Assembly (NCBI GenBank): GCA_018725535.1
Contig: QLUS01000116.1
Coordinates: 1 to 5,147 of the forward strand
Direction: 5' to 3'
DNA length: 5,147 nucleotides
DNA from: Bacillota bacterium
GTDB taxonomy: Bacteria > Bacillota > UBA994
How positions within the stretch are numbered: position 1 is the first letter of the stretch; every line of letters begins with the position of its first letter. This document shows positions 1 to 5,147 of this stretch, piece by piece. Below the pieces are notes generated by a model. It was not told where the DNA came from. It worked only from the letters and a program-made list of their open reading frames with translations, and searched no databases. The translations under genes and the position numbers were made by a program.

Positions 1-146
1 TCGCCGCCTTTCCATTGGCGCAAATACTTATGCTCGTCAGCCTCGGACAAGGGCTGCGGAAAGGAGTTGGTGGCGACAAAAGAGACCATAAGGCGCAGAG
101 ACGCCACGAATCCGAGTATCCTTGCCAAAACAGCCAACAGAAACAC
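1..146 (-). CDS. sigK: RNA polymerase sporulation sigma factor SigK, N-terminal part (pro-sigma-K)
   Basis: Sigma-K is the late mother-cell sigma factor of endospore formation and directs RNA polymerase to coat and cortex genes. The visible part is 48 codons plus two bases, and the gene runs off the left edge. Residues 21-34 (VSFVATNSFPQPLS) match the start of Bacillus SigK (VSYVKNNAFPQPLS, from memory). An acidic DEHKYL stretch and a Lys-Gly-Gly before a D/E codon follow, as in the start of the sigma region-1.2/2 segment. Residues 1-20 are hydrophobic with an LGFV motif, like the pro-sequence that SpoIVFB removes in Bacillus; cleavage would be expected near Ser22/Phe23. I chose the GTG at 146 because GGGAGG lies 7 bases upstream and the predicted promoter excludes the longer GTG at 194. 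The alternative, SigE, has a different start and an ALPPPLS motif. The identity rests on this short segment, but the match is specific. Confidence 0.87.
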   Translation of the reverse strand, partial: MFLLAVLARILGFVASLRLMVSFVATNSFPQPLSEADEHKYLRQWKGG

Positions 147-153
147 AGTCTCG

Positions 154-159
154 CCTCCC
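154..159 (-). promoter_or_regulatory. Ribosome binding site of sigK
   Basis: The minus strand reads GGGAGG, then 7 bases, then the GTG at 146. This spacing and strength decide the sigK start: no comparable site precedes the in-frame GTG at 194, and the later TTG codons sit too far away. Confidence 0.8.
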
Positions 160-176
160 GCAAAACACTCTGTAGC

Positions 177-205
177 AGTGTATGCAGGAGGCACGGGGGT
201 TGTGC
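177..205 (-). promoter_or_regulatory. Candidate SigE/SigK-type promoter of sigK
   Basis: The minus strand has CATACACT at 184-177, a full match to the -10 consensus CATACANT of SigE promoters. It also fits most of the SigK -10 pattern (CATAnnnTA, with G in place of the last A). Fourteen bases upstream, at 205-199, is GCACAAC, a partial match (4 of 7) to the SigE -35 KMATATT. Its AC lies 17 bases before CATA, close to the SigK pattern of AC, 16-17 bases, CATA. Transcription would begin near 169-170, giving a leader of about 24 bases that holds the GGGAGG site. In Bacillus, sigK is first transcribed by SigE and then by SigK itself, so this promoter fits the gene behind it. It was found by eye, not by scoring. 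Confidence 0.65.
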
Positions 206-221
206 GTGCACTTGGAGAGCG

Positions 222-247
222 GCTTACAGCTTACAGCGGATAGCGGA
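222..247. repeat. Short 7-base periodic repeat upstream of the sigK promoter
   Basis: The plus strand reads GCTTACA twice in a row (222-228, 229-235), then GCGGATA (236-242) and GCGGAGC (243-249, running into the hairpin). Four successive 7-base units therefore begin with GC, and AGCGGA recurs with the same period at 235 and 242. The block lies between the hairpin after gene B and the sigK promoter. It could be simple slippage or a regulator site; nothing here decides which. Confidence 0.5.
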
Positions 248-267
248 GCCTGAAGCAAAAGGCTCCG
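244..267 (-). terminator. GC-rich hairpin after gene B, possible weak terminator
   Basis: CGGAGCCT (244-251) and AGGCTCCG (260-267) form a perfect 8-base-pair stem around an 8-base loop. It begins 11 bases after B's stop codon, where a terminator would be expected, and before the sigK promoter. No run of T follows on either strand, so it is not a classic intrinsic terminator. It may end transcription inefficiently, protect the 3' end of the mRNA, or serve a Rho-type or processing role. Confidence 0.45.
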
Positions 268-278
268 TCCCCACTGCT

Positions 279-2705
279 TCACCTGAACATTATTTCCCCG
301 CAGCGGACTAGGCCCATGGGGCTAATGTTGACGTTCGTCAGCTCGCTGTCGCGGTAGGCAGCGCCAGCCAATAAGTAATACAGCGGGATTAGCGGCATGT
401 CATCCATAACCATACGCTGCACACGCCGGTATATCTCCTCGCGCTTGGTGGGGCTTAAGAGCTTGCGTGCCCGCGCCAGCATTTCATCGACAGTGGCGCT
501 CTTGTACTGCACGCGGTTCATGCTGGAAGCGCTGTCAAACAGCGGGGTCAGCATTTCTTCGGGACTAGGGCTATCGGCCACCCAGCGGCCCACATAGGCA
601 TCGGCCCGGCTTAGATTCTCGGCGCGCAGATAGACCTTGTGCTCTACCTTAACATACTCCACTTCTACGCCGATCTGCCTTAAGGACTCGGCAAAGAACT
701 CCTCGACGCGGTTGAAAATGGGCACGGCCTGGTCTTGGCGCGACAAGAGCTTAAGCTGTGGATTCTTAATCCCAAGTCTAGCCAAAACTTGTTTGGCGCG
801 GGCAGGGTCGTAGGGAATAGGCTTTAATCTAGGGTCGGTGAGCAGCACGGGGGGGACAGGACAATGAGCTTCCTCGGCTAAAGCGGCAAACAACTCTTGC
901 ACAAGCCTGTGTTTGTCAACTGCCATGGCCAGCGCTCGGCGTGCTTCCTTGCGCTTAATCAAGGGGTTCTCAGAGCTCATGCGCAATCCCGCAAATCCAA
1001 GGCCAAGCATACTTTGCGTAAGGAGTTTGACGCCGTCATCACCCTGTAGGAGCTTCGGCAGGTCCACGCTTTCGTAGACTACCATGTCTAGCTCCCGCCG
1101 CCGGAAGCGCTCGGCTAGGGAATTACTACCATAGCGAATCTCAATCTCCTTTACGAACGGCTCACCCATGCAGTATTGGTCAAAAGCCTCGAGTACGCAA
1201 CCATCCTTGTTACGGCTGGCAATCCTGTACGGGCCACAGCCGACAATGCGGCCAGTTAGAGCTTCCTCCTTGGCGATAATGGCGCAGCTGTGCTGCGCTA
1301 GATTAAGCAGAAAGTCGCCCGAAAAGGTAAGCATTTTAGCCGACAAGTGGTGGGGAGCCATCACGCGAATGCCGCTTATCTCCTCGGTCTGACCTGCGAC
1401 GAAGCTCTCGTAGCCTTCCACTGCGCTAAGGACATACGCGCGCGGCGGACTGAGCTTAGGGTCAGCTACGCGCTCGAGCGAAAACTTGACGTCGTCAGCC
1501 GTAACCTCTCGCCCGTGCGAGAAGCGTGCGCCTTGACGCAAGAAAAAGTGCCACTCCTGTTGTTCGGCGTCGTAATGCCATTTGCTCGCGAGGCCGGGTA
1601 CAAGCCGGTCTCCGCTGTCAGTCCCAAGCAAACCCAAATGCACGTTAGCGAGCACCTGTGCGCCGTAGTACAGGGAGTTAAGGTGGGGGTCAAAGGTGTC
1701 GGGCTCCTGCGGTAGGTTAAAGATCAGCCGCCTGCCTGAATCAGGCACGCTTTGCGCGGCATGGAATGTTCCCGCAGAGCGGGACAAATCGTCGGCGATC
1801 ACGGTCAAGCCGCCAAGCGAGCTCTTGGTAACCTCTGTGTAGACTGAGGAAACATCGGCAATCTGCGAGAGTTTGTCAAAGGAGCGACTTAGATTGTGGT
1901 TAGCGGTCACGATTTCTTCGAGGCGGGTGGTTTGGTCAGCCACCGCCCCCTGAATCTCCTTGGACGCGGCGTTAGCGGCATCAACCGAAGCCACAACCGA
2001 ACTAAACACCGTGCCGAGCGCTATCGCTCCCTGCGTGCCGTTAGATACTTTGCTTAGGATGTGAGCTAACGCGGTTTCTGCGTCGTGAATGGCCGCGGTT
2101 ATGCCTGTGGTGCTGTCTTTGATTCTGCTGACGGATTCTACACTGCGGTCCGCTAGCTCGCGTATGCCCTCGGCCACCGCCATAAACCCATGTCCTTCAT
2201 CATACCTTGCGGCTTCGATACTGGCGTTAAGCGACAGCATGCGCGTAGTCCTAGCGTGATCCCGCGTGACCGTCAACAGGTGTTCAATATCCTTAACTTT
2301 TGTGCGCAACATCTGTGTTGCCTGCTTTGCGTCCTGCACGGCCTGCTCGATCAAGCGCATGGCGACCGCGCTACTTTCCATGGCTTGCTGCCCAAGCTGC
2401 GCTGCAGACATAGCGCTTTGCGACAGGCGCAGGGAGTTCTCCGTGTTCGAGAGTATCTCTTGCATCAGCGCGGAATACCCCGTGACTTCGTCTTCCACGC
2501 GAGTAACGACTTCACGTTCATTGTCGGCGACGTTAGCTATCGCTTGCGAGAGCTGGATGAGATTGTCCGCGACATCGGCAATGCCCACTAGGCCACGCTT
2601 AATGCGCCCGACGCTAAGGCGGTGGTTGCGCCTAACGCAACCTAAGCGGGAGGGCTGCTCTGGCGCGGTATCCGTTCTCTGGTGACTCCCCTTTAGCTTC
2701 CACAC
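279..2705 (-). CDS. Protein B: cytoplasmic chemoreceptor signalling domain fused to a C-terminal peptide-binding protein domain (SBP family 5)
   Basis: Likely a soluble receptor that passes ligand binding to CheA/CheW. Residues 1-40 are basic and proline-containing, with no hydrophobic stretch. Residues about 41-315 are the helical hairpin of a methyl-accepting chemotaxis protein; the tip (146-188) contains LSLNASIEAAR and GHGFMAVAEGIRELADRS. The turn reads YDEGHGF where AGEAGRGF is usual, one residue short. Residues about 326-806 are a full solute-binding domain of the OppA/DppA family: FNLPQEPDTFDPH (329-341), VPGLASKW (369-376), VTADDVKFSLERVADP (401-416), RWVADSPSP (707-715) and a final ISPMGLVRC. 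Asp711 aligns with the Asp that contacts the peptide amino end in OppA. No signal peptide, lipobox context or membrane helix is visible. The start is GTG with a perfect ribosome binding site. B is a tandem paralogue of A, 14 bases downstream of it. The domain calls are firm; the ligand and output are inferred. Confidence 0.93.
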   Translation of the reverse strand: MWKLKGSHQRTDTAPEQPSRLGCVRRNHRLSVGRIKRGLVGIADVADNLIQLSQAIANVADNEREVVTRVEDEVTGYSALMQEILSNTENSLRLSQSAMSAAQLGQQAMESSAVAMRLIEQAVQDAKQATQMLRTKVKDIEHLLTVTRDHARTTRMLSLNASIEAARYDEGHGFMAVAEGIRELADRSVESVSRIKDSTTGITAAIHDAETALAHILSKVSNGTQGAIALGTVFSSVVASVDAANAASKEIQGAVADQTTRLEEIVTANHNLSRSFDKLSQIADVSSVYTEVTKSSLGGLTVIADDLSRSAGTFHAAQSVPDSGRRLIFNLPQEPDTFDPHLNSLYYGAQVLANVHLGLLGTDSGDRLVPGLASKWHYDAEQQEWHFFLRQGARFSHGREVTADDVKFSLERVADPKLSPPRAYVLSAVEGYESFVAGQTEEISGIRVMAPHHLSAKMLTFSGDFLLNLAQHSCAIIAKEEALTGRIVGCGPYRIASRNKDGCVLEAFDQYCMGEPFVKEIEIRYGSNSLAERFRRRELDMVVYESVDLPKLLQGDDGVKLLTQSMLGLGFAGLRMSSENPLIKRKEARRALAMAVDKHRLVQELFAALAEEAHCPVPPVLLTDPRLKPIPYDPARAKQVLARLGIKNPQLKLLSRQDQAVPIFNRVEEFFAESLRQIGVEVEYVKVEHKVYLRAENLSRADAYVGRWVADSPSPEEMLTPLFDSASSMNRVQYKSATVDEMLARARKLLSPTKREEIYRRVQRMVMDDMPLIPLYYLLAGAAYRDSELTNVNISPMGLVRCGEIMFR

Positions 2706-2714
2706 TACCCTTGC

Positions 2715-2722
2715 CCTCCTTA
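2715..2722 (-). promoter_or_regulatory. Ribosome binding site of gene B, containing gene A's stop codon
   Basis: The minus strand reads TAAGGAGG, an eight-base match to the complement of the 16S rRNA 3' end, 9 bases before B's GTG at 2705. Its TAA is the stop codon of gene A (2722-2720). A ribosome finishing A therefore sits on B's initiation site, which points to co-transcription and coupled translation. The site also fixes the GTG as B's start. Confidence 0.9.
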
Positions 2723-5101
2723 GCTCGAAGCTCTGACGATGTCTTCACACCGTATAAGCCCCATCGGACTTATGTCGACATGCCGCAGTGACTGGTCATA
2801 GCCTACACCAAGCGTTATGTAGTTTAGGCACACCACAGGCATATCCTGAACAATTATGCGCTCGGCTTCCTTAAGGAACGCCAGCCGCTTGGCGCTATTT
2901 AGCGTCCTCCTAGCGCGGTCAATCAGCTTATCGACATCAGAATTGCTGTAGCCCGACATATTGGTGGATACACCGGAGTAAAAGATTGGGGTGAGCAAGG
3001 CATCTGCATCAGGAGTATCTGCTACCCAGCGCGAGAGGTACAAATCCGCTGTCGCGATATTTTCGGGATTGCGGTAGACGTTGTGGGGCACACGCACGAT
3101 TCGCACCTCTAAGCCTACCGCATTAAGCGCTGCGATGCAAAACTGGCCCAAACGTTCATATAGCGGCGCCTGTTCATCGGAACGCATCAAAATGGTTAAC
3201 GGCTTGTCTGCGGCGAAGCGACTAAGTATACGCCACGCCTCAGCTGGAGCAAAGCGTCCGGTGACACCCTCGCCAAACACCGCGGGCGATAGCGGCGCAT
3301 AGGCCTCTGCTCCCATGCCTGCGAGCACTTCTAGGACGAGTTTGCTCCGGTCGATGGCCAGCGATAGCGCGCGGCGAGCCTCTACGTCCTGCACGGCGGG
3401 ATGCGTAGAACGGCAATTAAGGCCGAGGTATGTGTACCCGAGGATGCTCCGCTGCAGCACCTCGATGCGTGGCATGGCTCTGACATCGTTCCAAACGTCC
3501 GCGCTTTCAATAAACGCTACGTCCAGCGTCCCAGCCCTCAGCTTCTCAGGCAGGTCGGCACTGCTGAAGGAAAACTCAATGCAGCGCACAGCGGGTTCAC
3601 CCTTGACATGTAGAGGTGAGGCCAGCAAACGGCAAAACTCCTGCGTTTGTTCGGCGATATAGTATGCGCCTGCCCCCACTATTCGACCTTCGCCGACGTC
3701 AGCCGCCGAGATCACAGCGGCAAAATAGTGACTCAAATTCGTTAGTAGCCCACTGAAGGGTTCGCTCAGCTTGATGGTCACCGTGCGCTCATCCGGCGTC
3801 TTAATGCCCGTTATCTCGTCAGCAGTGCCTGCCGCAAACTCAGCCAGCCCCAAAATGCCAGTCAAAGCCCAGCTAGACGGCGACTGCACCTTGGGGTCTG
3901 CTAGCCGTTCTAACGAGAATTTAACGTCGAGTGCCTGTACCTCGCGCCCGTTAGCGAACCGGGCCGATGGATTAACGCAGAAGACCCACGTTAGCGTCTC
4001 TTCATCGTAGCTCCATTTGCTGGCTAAGCCTGGGATGATCTGGTCCTTAGCGTCCGAAGCTAACAGGCCCATATGTACATTTGACAAGAGTTGCGCACCG
4101 TAGAAATCGAAGTTCTTATGCGGGTCGTAGGTCTGCGGTTCGTAGGGCAGGTTAATGACCACCCGCGTCTCTGCGTCGGCTACTTCGCACGCGGCAAAAA
4201 GAGCTGTGGTTGTCACGGCTAGATCGTCAGCCTGGCGGTTAAGTGTAGCAAGCGTGTTCGCGGCAAACGAGGCATATGACGACGACACTTCCACCAAGCT
4301 GTAGAGCCGCTCAAAACTATCGTTCATGGCAGAAATGGAGGATGTAACGATTTTTAGGCTCTCCGTCTGATGCGTTAACGCAGCGCTTATCTCGCGAAAA
4401 GCGCTGCTCGTTTCGTTGGCAGCGGCAAAAATATCTCCGAAGGACTGGTCCGTGCTCGCGGCGAGCACCTCGCCTTCCGCTACGCGGGCCAAAATGCTCT
4501 CAAGCGATCTCACGGTCTGGCGGATACCCTGCGCCACTTGGTCAACGGAAGACTGCATGGCGACGGCGGAGACAGTGCTGCGCTCCGCTAGGCGCTTTAC
4601 TTCTTGGGCGACAACAGCAAAGCCGCTTCCCGCTTGCCCGGCATGCGCGGACTGAATAGAGGCGTTTAGCGCAAGCATGCTCGTGGCCTCCGCTATATCG
4701 CGGATGGTGTTTAACATTTCATCCGTATCGCGTGTCCGCGCGTTTAGCACGCCGACTACGGCTCTCGCCGCGTCCACCGCAGACCGAATACTGCCCATGG
4801 CCGCCAAGAACTCCCGCACAGAACGCGTCCCTTGCGTAGCCGTGTCTACGGCTTTTCCGGCCAACCCTACGGATGCTTGGCTGCGCTCCTGTACGCCTTC
4901 CGCAGAGGCCGCGTAGGCATCCATTTTGGCCTTTAATGAGTTCACATCGGCACTCTGTTTTGTAGCCTGCAGGGCGATTTTGTTAGTGACTGCAAGCAGG
5001 CTCTCGGCGACGCTAGAGACGTGACTGACCCGCCTCGAGATCTTGCTCGTGGCAGCGACAAGGTTTCGTTTAGCTAGCTCGGTGCGTTCATTCCCGCCCA
5101 T
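2720..5101 (-). CDS. Protein A: cytoplasmic chemoreceptor signalling domain fused to a C-terminal peptide-binding protein domain (SBP family 5)
   Basis: Same design as protein B: an N-terminal chemotaxis signalling hairpin (about residues 15-300) followed by a whole family-5 solute-binding domain (about 312-790). The tip (133-175) reads MLALNASIQSAHAGQAGSGF and then VVAQEVKRLAERS. It has full length, but the usual Glu, Arg and Glu (E385, R388 and E391 of E. coli Tsr) are Gln150, His153 and Gln156. Binding-domain landmarks are INLPYEPQTYDPH (316-328), IPGLASKW (356-363), LDVKFSLERLADP (391-403), RWVADTPDADALLTPIF (691-707) and ISPMGLIRCEDI (777-788). Asp695 is the likely contact for a peptide amino group. 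No signal peptide or membrane segment is visible, and the eight cysteines suit a reducing cytoplasm. The ATG at 5101 follows GGGGAGGT, and an in-frame TGA lies 30 bases upstream. A is probably in one operon with B, and the region upstream may hold a third gene. Ligand and partners cannot be read from the sequence. Confidence 0.93.
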   Translation of the reverse strand: MGGNERTELAKRNLVAATSKISRRVSHVSSVAESLLAVTNKIALQATKQSADVNSLKAKMDAYAASAEGVQERSQASVGLAGKAVDTATQGTRSVREFLAAMGSIRSAVDAARAVVGVLNARTRDTDEMLNTIRDIAEATSMLALNASIQSAHAGQAGSGFAVVAQEVKRLAERSTVSAVAMQSSVDQVAQGIRQTVRSLESILARVAEGEVLAASTDQSFGDIFAAANETSSAFREISAALTHQTESLKIVTSSISAMNDSFERLYSLVEVSSSYASFAANTLATLNRQADDLAVTTTALFAACEVADAETRVVINLPYEPQTYDPHKNFDFYGAQLLSNVHMGLLASDAKDQIIPGLASKWSYDEETLTWVFCVNPSARFANGREVQALDVKFSLERLADPKVQSPSSWALTGILGLAEFAAGTADEITGIKTPDERTVTIKLSEPFSGLLTNLSHYFAAVISAADVGEGRIVGAGAYYIAEQTQEFCRLLASPLHVKGEPAVRCIEFSFSSADLPEKLRAGTLDVAFIESADVWNDVRAMPRIEVLQRSILGYTYLGLNCRSTHPAVQDVEARRALSLAIDRSKLVLEVLAGMGAEAYAPLSPAVFGEGVTGRFAPAEAWRILSRFAADKPLTILMRSDEQAPLYERLGQFCIAALNAVGLEVRIVRVPHNVYRNPENIATADLYLSRWVADTPDADALLTPIFYSGVSTNMSGYSNSDVDKLIDRARRTLNSAKRLAFLKEAERIIVQDMPVVCLNYITLGVGYDQSLRHVDISPMGLIRCEDIVRASS

Positions 5102-5147
5102 AGGTGACCTCCCCGTTCGTCTTGTCGTCGCTCACACTGATGCAGAG
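5088..5147 (-). CDS. Possible C-terminal end of an upstream gene (unknown product)
   Basis: One minus-strand frame is open from the right edge for 19 codons and ends with a TGA at 5090-5088, overlapping the start of gene A by 14 bases. The peptide ends SDDKTNGEVTYGRE. Sixteen of the 19 codons end in G or C and 15 begin with a purine, which is typical of real coding sequence. A second frame is also open to 5074 but has a less gene-like codon pattern. If real, the operon continues upstream and gene A is translationally coupled to it. The segment is too short to name a family. Confidence 0.38.
   Translation of the reverse strand, partial: LCISVSDDKTNGEVTYGRE
5107..5114 (-). promoter_or_regulatory. 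Ribosome binding site of gene A
   Basis: The minus strand reads GGGGAGGT, ending 5 bases before the ATG at 5101. The spacing is slightly short but workable. No other start codon lies between this ATG and the in-frame TGA 30 bases upstream, so the start is well supported. No promoter is visible in the 46 bases available upstream. Confidence 0.7.

Noticed and set aside
1..146. Reading the left-edge sigma factor as SigE rather than SigK
   Set aside because: SigE also has a pro-sequence, but its motif is ALPPPLS after a longer basic leader. The SFPQPLS motif, LGFV leader and SigE-type promoter fit SigK better.
37..282. An 81-codon minus-strand reading frame whose GTG overlaps B's stop as GTGA
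   Set aside because: It runs through the hairpin, the repeat and the sigK promoter and overlaps sigK in another frame. It is rich in Cys and Arg with no recognisable motif, whereas the sigK frame has a clear protein match and its own ribosome binding site.
15..311. Plus-strand reading frame opposite sigK and the end of gene B
   Set aside because: It has low-complexity, Arg- and Ser-rich composition, no recognisable motif, and lies opposite better-supported features. The other plus-strand frames across 397-4916 are likewise shadows of genes A and B.
1730..1761. Frameshift or artificial joining between the signalling and binding domains
   Set aside because: Both A and B show the same domain order with uninterrupted frames and similar linkers, so the fusion is a true ancestral feature and not an assembly error in one copy.
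2585..2705. A signal peptide or lipobox at the start of protein B (LGC at residues 21-23)
   Set aside because: The first 40 residues are basic and polar with no hydrophobic core before the Cys, so neither Sec export nor lipidation is supported.
5074..5147. A second minus-strand frame open from the right edge to a TAG at 5074
   Set aside because: Its codons show less of the purine-first, GC-ending pattern than the frame ending at 5088, and the overlap with gene A would be longer.

Overview
The window looks like chromosomal DNA from an endospore-forming member of the Bacillota, most likely a moderately GC-rich member of the Clostridia. The main reason is the left edge. There the minus strand carries the first 48 codons of what reads as the sporulation sigma factor gene sigK, including a hydrophobic pro-sequence, a strong ribosome binding site and a promoter of the SigE/SigK type. 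The strong AGGAGG-type ribosome binding sites in front of the genes fit the same group. The exact taxon cannot be read from this sequence.

All genes read leftward on the minus strand. In transcription order these are: (i) a possible last 19 codons of an unknown gene at the right edge (5088-5147), overlapping the next start; (ii) a 793-residue protein, called A here (2720-5101); (iii) a related 808-residue protein, called B (279-2705), which starts 14 bases after A and whose ribosome binding site contains A's stop codon; (iv) a 132-base gap (147-278) with a GC-rich hairpin, a 7-base repeat and the sigK promoter; (v) the start of sigK, running off the left edge.

A and B are the remarkable part. 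Each joins an N-terminal cytoplasmic signalling domain of a methyl-accepting chemotaxis protein (long helical hairpin with a recognisable tip) to a complete C-terminal peptide-binding domain of the ABC-transporter solute-binding protein family 5 (OppA/DppA type). Neither has a signal peptide, lipobox or membrane segment, so both look like soluble cytoplasmic receptors with the sensor behind the signalling domain, the reverse of the usual order. They are diverged tandem duplicates. Their tips are altered in different ways: A has lost the usual Glu, Arg and Glu, while B keeps these but lacks one residue in the turn. A reasonable but unproven model is that the pair works together, perhaps as a mixed receptor, reporting cytoplasmic peptides or another small ligand to CheA/CheW encoded elsewhere. 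No transporter or other chemotaxis gene is visible here. The link to sigK is adjacency only; sigK appears to have its own promoter.
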